This document shows positions 49,037 to 56,500 of a DNA stretch of 64,000 bases, in pieces. The stretch is from Rhodospirillales bacterium. Lineage in GTDB: Bacteria; Pseudomonadota; Alphaproteobacteria; ATCC43930; CGMCC-115725. The number at the start of each line of letters is the position of its first letter. Within the stretch, counting starts at the first letter, position 1. Made by a program: the position numbers and the translations under genes. Below the pieces are notes generated by a model. The model saw only the letters and a list, made by a program, of their open reading frames with translations. It ran no database searches and had not been told where the DNA came from. The stretch spans positions 1 to 64,000 of the forward strand of contig CANJCB010000016.1 of assembly GCA_947473305.1 (NCBI GenBank), given 5' to 3'.

Positions 49037-50089
49037 ATGACGCCCCCCGATGCAGGCGGCCTGCCGCCCCGCCTGATCTATCCGCATGAGACGCCCGATG
49101 GTCTCGGCATCGTGGGCGAGCCCTGGCCGGGCATCTTCTGGCTGCGCATGCCGCTGCCCATGCGGTTGAACCATATCAATCTCTGGCTGCTGGCGGACGG
49201 CGACGGCTGGACCGTGGTGGATACCGGCCTCGGGACGCCGGAAGCGAAGGAAATCTGGGAAGGGATCTTCGCGACAGGTCTTCAGGGCAAGCCGATCACG
49301 CGAATGATCGTAACCCATTTCCATCCCGACCATGTGGGTCTTGCGGGCTGGCTCGCGGAGCGCTGGGGCGTGACCATGGTCGCAACCGAGCTCGAATGGC
49401 TCTACGGCCGCATGATCCCCCTGGAGGCAAGCCCCGAGCGGGTGGTTAACGCCAGCCGTTTCTATCGCGAGAACGGGCTCTCATCGGAGGTTGCCGAGAC
49501 GGTGGCCGGCCGGCCCGGATCCATGCGGGCTTTCGTGAGCACTGTGCCGACCTTCTTCAAGCGTATCTCGGACGGGGACGATATCGAGATCGGCGGGCGG
49601 TCCTGGCGTGTCATCGTCGGCCAGGGTCATTCGCCGGAGCATGCCTGTCTCTTTTGCCCCGAGATCAACGTGATGATCGCGGGCGATCAGGTGCTGCCCC
49701 GGATCACGCCCAATGTCAGCGTCTGGCCGGGTGAGCCCGAGGCCGATCCCTTGAGCCGGTTTCTTTCATCCCTGGCACGGATCGACGGCATGGTGAGAAG
49801 TGATCCCCTCGTCCTGCCGTCCCATGGATTGCCGTTCCAGGGGCTCAATCCGCGGATCGGCTATCTGATCGCCCATCACGACGAGCGTCTCGCCGAGGTG
49901 GAAATAGCCTGTGAGGAACCCAAGACCGGCGCCGATATCCTGCCGTTGCTTTTCCGGCGAGAGTTGGACGTTTCCCAGATGGGGATCGCGCTGGGCGAGG
50001 CGCTTGCCCATACTCATCTGCTGGTTGCGCAGGGCCGCCTTCACAAAGCGAGGCGGGACGACGGCGCGATTGTCTTTCGGAAGCTCTAA
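49037..50089 (+). CDS. Metallo-beta-lactamase-fold hydrolase
   Basis: 350 residues. Metal motif THFHPDHVG (H-x-H-x-D-H, near 97-102), further ligands in GQGHSPEHACLF and AGDQVLPRITPN, and a late PSHGLPFQG. This is the glyoxalase-II/arylsulfatase-like or lactonase-like branch that hydrolyses thioesters, lactones or similar bonds. A C-terminal helical extension (about 275-350) resembles the winged-helix-like tail of BLACT/LACTB2-type proteins. Downstream of TauD paralogue 4, so it may act on its product. Confidence 0.87.
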   Translation: MTPPDAGGLPPRLIYPHETPDGLGIVGEPWPGIFWLRMPLPMRLNHINLWLLADGDGWTVVDTGLGTPEAKEIWEGIFATGLQGKPITRMIVTHFHPDHVGLAGWLAERWGVTMVATELEWLYGRMIPLEASPERVVNASRFYRENGLSSEVAETVAGRPGSMRAFVSTVPTFFKRISDGDDIEIGGRSWRVIVGQGHSPEHACLFCPEINVMIAGDQVLPRITPNVSVWPGEPEADPLSRFLSSLARIDGMVRSDPLVLPSHGLPFQGLNPRIGYLIAHHDERLAEVEIACEEPKTGADILPLLFRRELDVSQMGIALGEALAHTHLLVAQGRLHKARRDDGAIVFRKL

Positions 50090-50091
50090 CC

Positions 50092-50475
50092 CTACCAGCG
50101 CGGCGGGGGTGGCGGCGCGTAATAGGGGTAATAGGCCGCCGGCGGCGCTTGGTAATAGTAATAGGTCGGCGGCGGGGGCGGAGGAGGTGGCGGTGCGTAA
50201 TAGCCGTAGCCGTAGCCATAGGCCCGATCGGTATTGCGGCCCACCGCGCTGCCGACCGCGGCGCCGATAAGAGCACCGGCCGCCGTTGCCGCCACATTGC
50301 CGCTGCCGCGCCCGATCTGGGCTCCGGCTAGCGCGCCGGCACCCGCGCCGAAGAGGCCGCCGGCAGTTTCGTTCGGATGATAGGGATTGAAGCAGCCGCT
50401 CAAGGTCCCGACAAGAAAAAGGCAGAAAAGAGCTTTCGCCGCCCGTTTCGCAAACCCAGCCGTCATCATGTTCAT
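50092..50475 (-). CDS. Glycine-zipper lipoprotein with Pro/Tyr-rich tail
   Basis: 127 residues. A lipoprotein signal with lipobox LSGC (Cys28), then a glycine-zipper segment about 38-80 (GAGAGALAGAQIGRGSG, AAGALIGAAVGSAVGR), then a low-complexity tail of Pro runs and Tyr repeats. Such proteins sit in the outer membrane or periplasm and can oligomerise. Last gene of the five-gene lpoB operon (6 nt after the preceding gene). Function unknown; the operon suggests an envelope role. Confidence 0.75.
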   Translation of the reverse strand: MNMMTAGFAKRAAKALFCLFLVGTLSGCFNPYHPNETAGGLFGAGAGALAGAQIGRGSGNVAATAAGALIGAAVGSAVGRNTDRAYGYGYGYYAPPPPPPPPPTYYYYQAPPAAYYPYYAPPPPPRW

Positions 50476-50481
50476 TCCCGC

Positions 50482-51450
50482 CTAATGCCCCCAGGATTGG
50501 GCCAGTTGCGTCATCATGGCAAGCGCGATCTCGGCGCCATTGGCATTGCCGGCGGCGCGGCTCGGACGGGCTTCGAAGCCATGATTGGTCGCCACATATT
50601 CGGTGAGGCCCGAACCGGGGGTTGCGCCGTCCGACATGGCGTCGGCGATCACGGCGCCTGTGTTCACGTCCTTTGCGGTCGCCCGGAAGAGATAGCCCGA
50701 GGGGGACCCGGAATCATAGGTCATCAGGACTTCGATGAAGACATCCGCATGACCGCGCAGGGCGGACATTTCGATGCGCTGCACATCGCTGGCGCCGGGG
50801 TGCTTGTCACCAGCGATCCGGATCATGGAACTGCGGTCCACAAGCCGCGCACCCGCCTTCAAGAAAGGATCCTCGAAGCCCTTTTCGAAGCGCCACATGT
50901 CCTTCTCGGCCATGACCGGCGCACGGGATCCGGAGCCGACCTGGACGTCGGTCTGGACGCGCTCCCGGGTGCTGCCGCCGACCGCGCCGAAGGTCGTCGT
51001 GCTCTGGCTGCCCGCATAGGTCTGGGCGAGTGAGCCATAGCCGTAGGGTTGATAGCTTGTCGAAGCGCCGCCGGAACGGTTCGTGCTGATCTGGCCGGCG
51101 ACCCCGCTCGTGCGGACTTCGCTGTCCACCTTGTACTTCTGCGATTCGACATCGCTGCTGAGCACGCGGTTCCAGAAGACGGCGATGCGGGGCGACTTAT
51201 GCGCGAGATAGGCAGCCCGGAAACGGGAAGTGGTCGCGCCCTGGGCCGCCGGATCCGTCGCCTTGGGTGGGGCGGTCAGGACTTCCGGCAGGTTTTGGCG
51301 GTCTGACGGGGTTCCCACAGCCGGTGCCCCCAGGCTGGGAACGCCCACGGGCATAGGGGGAATATAGGGCGGCACACCCTGGGCCGACGCCATTCCGCCC
51401 GTCTTTATGACGAGGGCGCCGATCAGAACGCCAAGAGCCAGCCGTTTCAT
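50482..51450 (-). CDS. Exported protein of unknown function in the lpoB operon
   Basis: 322 residues; AGGAG 7 nt before the ATG. Signal peptide LALGVLIGALVIKTGGMASAQ, then a Pro-rich stretch (about 25-70), a region SPRIAVFWNRVLSSDV (about 86-101) that looks like the first strand of LpoB/CsgG-type folds, a Ser/Gly/Thr-rich middle, and a C-terminal domain with the R-x-E-M-x-A-L-R pattern (about 230-300). I do not recognise a named family. It starts 1 nt after the YcfL-like gene, so it belongs to the operon and is probably a periplasmic partner of the neighbouring lipoproteins. Confidence 0.7.
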   Translation of the reverse strand: MKRLALGVLIGALVIKTGGMASAQGVPPYIPPMPVGVPSLGAPAVGTPSDRQNLPEVLTAPPKATDPAAQGATTSRFRAAYLAHKSPRIAVFWNRVLSSDVESQKYKVDSEVRTSGVAGQISTNRSGGASTSYQPYGYGSLAQTYAGSQSTTTFGAVGGSTRERVQTDVQVGSGSRAPVMAEKDMWRFEKGFEDPFLKAGARLVDRSSMIRIAGDKHPGASDVQRIEMSALRGHADVFIEVLMTYDSGSPSGYLFRATAKDVNTGAVIADAMSDGATPGSGLTEYVATNHGFEARPSRAAGNANGAEIALAMMTQLAQSWGH

Positions 51451-51451
51451 C

Positions 51452-51964
51452 CTAGTCTCCTTCGCGCAACTCGACGGTGAAGTTGGCTACCCGACGAATG
51501 TCGGTCGACTTCTCTTGGTACTGTCCGAAGGAGCGCGGCGGCAGGAAGACGCGCTGCCAGGCGCTCGGCGGCTCGACATTGAAGTTGGCGGTGTCCAGGA
51601 ACATCGTCCGCCCCTGCACCTGCAAGGGGAAGTCGGTGCAGTTGATGAGCCGGGATTGAACCTCGACCGTGCCCGTCTCGGTGCGCCGCGCCGCGACCGA
51701 CTGCACGAGCACCTTGTTGGCGATCCGGGGGTCGATTACCCGCACAGAATTGAGCGGAACGGCGGTCATGGTGCCAGGCAGCGGCCCCATGATGACCTGT
51801 CCCGCCTGAACGGCGGTCAGATAAGGGGTGAAGTCGCAGGCCACATCCGGCGGCCGGGTCACCTGTGTGGGGACGCAGCCAGCCAACACCGCGGCGCCCA
51901 TGAGGGCGCCGAGTGCCGTCGTCTTGCTAACCTTGCGGTTCATGCTTCTGCTCTTGTCGGTCAT
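51452..51964 (-). CDS. YcfL-like (DUF1425-type) lipoprotein
   Basis: 170 residues from ATG 51964 (ATG 51943 also possible). A lipoprotein signal with LAGC, then about 135 residues including a motif like VQSRLINCTDFPLQVQGRTMFLD and FLPPRSFGQYQEKSTDIRRVANFTVEL. This matches YcfL-type proteins, whose gene in E. coli lies beside lpoB; the similarity in both sequence pattern and context supports the call. Probably an outer-membrane lipoprotein that helps LpoB-related peptidoglycan synthesis; the role is inferred. Confidence 0.65.
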   Translation of the reverse strand: MTDKSRSMNRKVSKTTALGALMGAAVLAGCVPTQVTRPPDVACDFTPYLTAVQAGQVIMGPLPGTMTAVPLNSVRVIDPRIANKVLVQSVAARRTETGTVEVQSRLINCTDFPLQVQGRTMFLDTANFNVEPPSAWQRVFLPPRSFGQYQEKSTDIRRVANFTVELREGD

Positions 51965-51971
51965 GATGGCC

Positions 51972-53318
51972 CTATCTGCGCGCGATCGCGCCAGGAGCGC
52001 TATCCGGTACATCGAGCGCGGAACGAGCCCGAACCCAACCGAGGCTGCATTGGCCCGCGGTTGCAATCTTGACCGGCTTGCGTCCGACCTCGGTCCCGGC
52101 CGGGTCGTAGAAGACCGCTTCGAATTGCAAGGGCTGGCCGCCGCCTTGGAGGTCGCTCGCCTTCAGCGTGGTTACCGCGATCGTCCCTGGGATATTGTCC
52201 CAGGCGCGCACGTCGGCTTCCGGCCGCATGGCTTCAGCCGCCATCGAGGCGAACATGCCGACCAGCGCCAGCGCGGCGCCAGCGCCCTGGAGATTGCTGT
52301 TGTTGGACATCGTCATCAGGGCGGCGCCGGTCGTCATGGCGACTGAACCGGCCGTCTTGGTGGCGTCCTTGAATTCGGCTTTACCCTCGAGGATGCCGTC
52401 GATCGGACGCCCGTTGCGGGTGCTCGCCTGACGGAAGAGGTCCGACGCCGGAGCGGCCGCGAAAGCGGCCGTCCGGGTCTTGGCGCCATCGGCCATGCTT
52501 TCGATGACAACGCGGGTGATATTCGAGGGCGGACCCGGCTGAAAGGTCAGCAGCTCGGAACTCTTGCCCTTCGCCACCTTCATCGGCGGGTTGCCGTATT
52601 CGGCGAGGATGAGGACATTGTTTTCCGTCGGCGGCGCGCCAAGGGCCGGAGAGGTCTTCGCGGCAACGTCAAAGGAATCCTTACCGGAACTGCCGGCCGG
52701 GGAGCAACGAGCGGCCCATCCTTCGAGGAAATTCAGCAACGGGAAATCCGCGTCGAACCGCTCGTTATAAGAGAAGGTGCTTTGCAGAATGCCGCCGCGG
52801 AAGCTGGCCCGCGCGTTCTCGTAGTCGCCGGCATGCATGTAAGTGAGGCCGCGATAATAGTAGGCGAGGGCCCGTTCATAGGGCTCGCCCTTGAAGTCCT
52901 TGACGTTTTCCTTGGTCCAGAGCGACCGGGCCTCCGCCGCCTTGGGATTGTCGGCATAGATCGCTTCGATCGTGTTGAGTGACACGTCGAAGGACTTGGC
53001 CGCGTTGTCGTCGTCGCCGAGCTGAAAGGCGGCAAGGCCGGCGCGCATATGGTTCAGCGCCTCGTTCCGCTTACCTTCGATGAGCACCCGGGAATAGAGA
53101 CGTTGGGCATCCTGCGGCTTGTCCGCCAGATAGTCCTTCATCTGATCCTGCGGAATCGCCTGGGCCAGTTCGTGGGTCTGGATCGGTCCGCAAGCGGTTG
53201 CCAACGCACAGACGGCCGTAGCCGCCAAAAGCCCTGCGATTCTAATCGTGTATCCCCCCCTTTTTATAAAGCGTTTATCGATAGATGATGTCGTCGGCCG
53301 CGGCGCGGGCGAATTCAT
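51972..53318 (-). CDS. COG3014-type TPR-like lipoprotein
   Basis: Up to 448 residues. TPR-like helices about 75-190 (GLAAFQLGDDDNAAKSFDVSL, YYRGLTYMHAGDYENARASFRGG), then NNVLILAEYGNPPMK and SNITRVVIESMADG, the COG3014 pattern found next to lpoB in other bacteria. The start is uncertain. ATG 53318 overlaps the end of lpoB by 44 nt and adds 20 odd residues before the lipoprotein signal (LLAATAVCALATAC). A run of seven Gs ends at 53254, 7 nt before an ATT at 53246 that would give a normal-length signal. I keep the ATG and flag the start. Confidence 0.8.
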   Translation of the reverse strand: MNSPAPRPTTSSIDKRFIKRGGYTIRIAGLLAATAVCALATACGPIQTHELAQAIPQDQMKDYLADKPQDAQRLYSRVLIEGKRNEALNHMRAGLAAFQLGDDDNAAKSFDVSLNTIEAIYADNPKAAEARSLWTKENVKDFKGEPYERALAYYYRGLTYMHAGDYENARASFRGGILQSTFSYNERFDADFPLLNFLEGWAARCSPAGSSGKDSFDVAAKTSPALGAPPTENNVLILAEYGNPPMKVAKGKSSELLTFQPGPPSNITRVVIESMADGAKTRTAAFAAAPASDLFRQASTRNGRPIDGILEGKAEFKDATKTAGSVAMTTGAALMTMSNNSNLQGAGAALALVGMFASMAAEAMRPEADVRAWDNIPGTIAVTTLKASDLQGGGQPLQFEAVFYDPAGTEVGRKPVKIATAGQCSLGWVRARSALDVPDSAPGAIARR

Positions 53319-53925
53319 AGATCCCGCTCCAGACGATCGTGCCGCGCTCCAGGTCGACCATCTCGAAGGTCACCTGGTTGTAGCGCTGGATCATGCCGGT
53401 GCGGGGATCGCGGGAATCGAGGCTCGCGATATTGCCGCGCAGGCGGAAGTCGCCGCCCGCCTGGGCCTTGGTCAGCCCGACCGTGCCGGTGTCGACCTGT
53501 CCCTGGCGCTTCAGGTCGCGTTCCTGCTGCACCATGCCGGCGCTCTGCCGGGAAACAAAGACCATGCGTCCCTGGGATGCGCGGTTGAGGTTGATGCGCA
53601 GCCGGTCGGCGATGATGTTGCGGTTGATCCGCTGCGAGCTCTCATTGGAGAAATATTCGCCATCGACGATGACCTGGGGCGGAACCGCGCGGCCTGCAAG
53701 CTGTGGGGTACCGAGCATGTCGCGCATCATCTGGTCGGTCATGCTGGTGATGTCCTGGCCTTCGATGCCGACGCCCGCGACCGGTCCGCGCGTGTTGGGA
53801 TCCAGGTTCACCGTCGCCGAACCCGCGACGTTCTGTGTCGGCGAGGTCATCGGGCCATTACAGGCGCCAAGGCCCACGACCAGGCCGATGGCGACGCAAT
53901 TCCGGATCAGAGTTTGAATAGGCAC
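53275..53925 (-). CDS. lpoB: LpoB-family penicillin-binding protein activator (lipoprotein)
   Basis: 216 residues from GTG 53925 (GGGGGAG 10 nt upstream). Lipobox GLGAC gives Cys about 22 in the mature anchor. The C-terminal domain (about 60-216) has IDGEYFSNESSQRINRNII-like and FRLRGNIASLDSRD, RYNQVTFEMVDLERGTIVWSG patterns typical of LpoB. In E. coli the outer-membrane LpoB reaches through peptidoglycan to activate PBP1B. First gene of a five-gene minus-strand operon of exported proteins. The promoter lies in 53926-54186, shared with the divergent hydratase gene. Confidence 0.85.
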   Translation of the reverse strand: MPIQTLIRNCVAIGLVVGLGACNGPMTSPTQNVAGSATVNLDPNTRGPVAGVGIEGQDITSMTDQMMRDMLGTPQLAGRAVPPQVIVDGEYFSNESSQRINRNIIADRLRINLNRASQGRMVFVSRQSAGMVQQERDLKRQGQVDTGTVGLTKAQAGGDFRLRGNIASLDSRDPRTGMIQRYNQVTFEMVDLERGTIVWSGIYEFARAAADDIIYR

Positions 53926-54023
53926 GCGCGGTATCTCCCCCAAGGTTCAAGCCGCAGCCGCGGGCAAAATGATACTCTATTGGGCTTGTGCGGCGTCGAT
54001 AGCGCCTAAAAAGATATCAAAAT

Positions 54024-54101
54024 GTCACAGGAGCGGCAAACTTTCGTTCATCCGCGGCTGTGACGAGGCTCACGGTAATGGTCCTATTGTTGAGATTACC
54101 G
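54024..54101. promoter_or_regulatory. Two inverted repeats in the lpoB/hydratase gap
   Basis: Dyad 1: GTCACAG-N3-CGG (54024-54036) with CCG-N3-CTGTGAC (54052-54064). Dyad 2: CGGTAAT (54073-54079) with ATTACCG (54095-54101). Both have 15-nt centres. They lie before the hydratase start and are possible regulator sites or hairpins. Confidence 0.45.
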
Positions 54102-54186
54102 AACCTCATTCCCATTGCATCGGGCGGTTCATCCGGGCGTAATTGGATCGCGCAACGACGCGAAGAAGCCCAAGAGGATCGATCCC

Positions 54187-55011
54187 ATGTCGTCATACGA
54201 ATGCATCGAGGTTGCCATCGACGAGGCGGTGGCCTCGGTCACGCTGAACCGGCCGAAGAAACTCAACGCCTTGAGCGATCAGCTCATGGTTGAACTAACG
54301 GCGGCGTTGGACGAGATCGCCAAGGACGACAAGATCCGCGTGGTGGTGCTATCCGGCGCCGGCCGCGCCTTCAGCGCCGGCTTCGACGTGACCCCGCGCC
54401 CGGTGCCGCGTAGCACGATCCAGGAATGGAAAGAGCATGTACATATCGGCATCGGGGCGATGAAGCGGGTCTGGACGCTGCCTCAGCCGGTGCTCGCCAA
54501 GGTGCGTGGCGCCTGCGTCGGCGGCGGCTTCGACCTGGCCTTGTCCTGCGACCTGACGATCGCCAGCGAAGACGCCTTCTTCGGCGAGCCCGAGGTGAAG
54601 TGGGGCGGCGGGGCCATGTTCATGATCCTGCCCTGGATCCTGCAATTGAAGCATGTGAACGAGCTTCTGATGATCGGCCGGACGATGCCCGCCAAGCGCG
54701 CCTATGAACTCGGCATCGTCAACGAGGTCGTGGCCAACGAGGCGCTCGACGAGCACGTCATGAACACGGCCAAGCATCTCGCCACCATGCCGGCCGGCAC
54801 GCTCGCCCGGAACAAGGAAGCCGTGCATCGCATGCTGGATATCATGGGCATCGCCGAGGGCATGCTGGCCAGCCAGGACCTCACGACCCAGCGGCTCGCC
54901 GGCCGCAGCGGCGAGGGCAAGGAATTCGGGGAATACGCCGCCAAGCACGGCCTTAAGGCCGCCTTCGAATGGCGCGACAAGAAGTTCGGGGAGAAGGTCC
55001 AGCCGAAGTAG
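54187..55011 (+). CDS. Enoyl-CoA hydratase/isomerase family protein (copy 1)
   Basis: 274 residues from ATG 54187 (AGAGGAT upstream). Crotonase fold: VASVTLNRPKKLNALS, oxyanion-hole stretch GRAFSAGFDV and GACVGGGFDLALSCDLTIAS, then FGEPEVKWGGGAMF, where the usual second catalytic region LGLLPGAGGTQ is replaced, so the reaction may not be a plain hydration. Its C-terminal 30 residues (EFGEYAAKHGLKAAFEWRDKKF) are a helical tail. No partner acyl-CoA ligase nearby. Ends at a strong hairpin facing a second crotonase gene. Confidence 0.88.
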   Translation: MSSYECIEVAIDEAVASVTLNRPKKLNALSDQLMVELTAALDEIAKDDKIRVVVLSGAGRAFSAGFDVTPRPVPRSTIQEWKEHVHIGIGAMKRVWTLPQPVLAKVRGACVGGGFDLALSCDLTIASEDAFFGEPEVKWGGGAMFMILPWILQLKHVNELLMIGRTMPAKRAYELGIVNEVVANEALDEHVMNTAKHLATMPAGTLARNKEAVHRMLDIMGIAEGMLASQDLTTQRLAGRSGEGKEFGEYAAKHGLKAAFEWRDKKFGEKVQPK

Positions 55012-55025
55012 GGCTGATTATTCGG

Positions 55026-55054
55026 ACGCGGAACGGGGAAGACCCGTTCCGCGT
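55026..55054. terminator. Bidirectional terminator-like hairpin between two hydratase genes
   Basis: Perfect 12-bp stem ACGCGGAACGGG/CCCGTTCCGCGT with a 5-nt loop in the 52-bp gap between convergent genes. No clear T-run on either side. Confidence 0.65.
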
Positions 55055-55063
55055 AAGGCTGTG

Positions 55064-55867
55064 TCAAGTCTGGGTGGGTTTCTTCAAGGCAAAATCCTTC
55101 CCGGCCTTCTGCCGCTCTGCACTCAGCAAATGAAGCCGATAGAGGTTGCGGCCATGCTGGATGGACTCGTCGCGCGGTTGATTGAAGCCGATCTGCAGCG
55201 CCTCCATTTCGACCCGCACCGCGTTGGGTGGGCTTAGGGCGATAAGGCCCACCAGGCGTTCGGCCTCTTTCACCACCTCGCTCGCCGGAACGACCGTGTT
55301 GACGAGGTGGATTCTCCGAGCCTCTTCCGCGTCGAGATGCTCGCCGGTGAGCACGATCTTGGCGGCGACCGCATAGGGCAGATGGCGGGCCAATTGGGTC
55401 GTGGCGCTGACACCCGCAAAACCGTAGCTCAATTCCGGCAGGCCGAATTTGGCGTCTGTGGCGGCAACCCTGATGTCGGTGAGCGCGAGCAGATAGATAA
55501 AGCCTTGGCCCAGGCACCAGCCGTTGATTGCGCCGATGATCGGCTTCATCCGCTTGTGCCGGATGATGTCCTCTTCCCAGCCGGGACGGCTCGGCTCTTC
55601 TCCTTCGCCTTCGTGCAGGAAGAGATAGGCGTCGAGCTCCTGCTCCCGCGTGCGCTCCGGACGGAAGCCGTTCTTGAGATCGGCGCCGGCCGAGAAGGAG
55701 CGCCCGTCCGCTCCCATCATGATCCCCGCGCGCACCGAACGGTCCAGTTCGAAGTCGCGGATCGCGTGATAGAGATCCTTGTGCATCTGCGGGTTGAAGA
55801 CGTTGACCTTGCCGTTGTCGATGATGAAATAGGCGATCCCGTTCTTCTTTTCGTAGCGCAAGGTCAT
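55064..55867 (-). CDS. Enoyl-CoA hydratase/isomerase family protein (copy 2)
   Basis: 267 residues from ATG 55867 (GGAGGA upstream). Crotonase fold with GRSFSAGADLKNGF and GWCLGQGFIYLLALTDIRVA: the oxyanion-hole GGG is LGQG here. KFGLPELSYGFAGVSATTQLARHL carries a normal Glu but lacks the GAGGTQ motif. It may be an atypical hydratase, isomerase or hydrolase. A small cupin gene lies 32 nt upstream on the same strand, so the two are likely one operon. Confidence 0.87.
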   Translation of the reverse strand: MTLRYEKKNGIAYFIIDNGKVNVFNPQMHKDLYHAIRDFELDRSVRAGIMMGADGRSFSAGADLKNGFRPERTREQELDAYLFLHEGEGEEPSRPGWEEDIIRHKRMKPIIGAINGWCLGQGFIYLLALTDIRVAATDAKFGLPELSYGFAGVSATTQLARHLPYAVAAKIVLTGEHLDAEEARRIHLVNTVVPASEVVKEAERLVGLIALSPPNAVRVEMEALQIGFNQPRDESIQHGRNLYRLHLLSAERQKAGKDFALKKPTQT

Positions 55868-55899
55868 GAGCGTCCTCCGGTCTTTTGAAAGATTGGGTG

Positions 55900-56343
55900 T
55901 TATTTCTGCTCGGCTTCCGAGATGCCGCGCGTGTGATAGCTTTCTTTCAGCGGCGTGTGATTGACCCGGTCCGCCCGGATCGCCGCCATGTCGGGAAGCG
56001 CCACGTCGAAGGCTTCGACCTGGAGCAGTTCCAGATCCTCCTCGCCCGCGGATTCGAACCAATAGGCGAAGTTGCGGGGGATCAGGACACCTTCGTGGGG
56101 GCCGAGATCGGCGACCACCGCATCGCCCTCGCCATAAAAGCGGGCGCGGCCTTTCAACACGAACCAGAAGCCGTCGAGATGCTTGTGGGAATGGAGGTTG
56201 TTCTCCCCGCCCTGCTTGATGACCTGGATATTGGCGTACATCCGGTCGGTACGGGCGAGACGGATGAAATGCTTGCCCTTCTCGAATTCGGGCTTGGTGT
56301 AGTGGAAGGTCTGGGCCTGCGGGCCGACGGTGATTTCGCTCAA
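55900..56343 (-). CDS. Cupin-domain protein
   Basis: 147 residues forming a single cupin: motif 1 GGENNLHSHKHLDGFWFVLKG (H-x-H-x4-D instead of Glu) and motif 2 HEGVLIPRNFAYWFES, in which the usual His is replaced by an aromatic. Metal binding is thus partly altered. Probably co-transcribed with the downstream crotonase gene. Could be a sensor, isomerase or small dioxygenase; not assigned. Confidence 0.8.
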   Translation of the reverse strand: MSEITVGPQAQTFHYTKPEFEKGKHFIRLARTDRMYANIQVIKQGGENNLHSHKHLDGFWFVLKGRARFYGEGDAVVADLGPHEGVLIPRNFAYWFESAGEEDLELLQVEAFDVALPDMAAIRADRVNHTPLKESYHTRGISEAEQK

Positions 56344-56500
56344 GGGGAAGCTCCTCGGAGGGGAGTGCCTAGCCTAGGGGTTGCGGGTTGCCTGTCAACC
56401 GCCGGCTCGCTGGTTCGCATGCCAGGGTTGCGGGTTGTGGCGCGCCCCGCCGGCATCTGATACGGATGAACCGCAAGGGGCGCGAGGGATCGGCAGGCGA

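Noticed and set aside
54024-54040. Possible Pho box (TGTCACAGGAGCGG) in the lpoB/hydratase gap
   Set aside because: The second repeat does not match, and the sequence is better explained as one arm of an inverted repeat.
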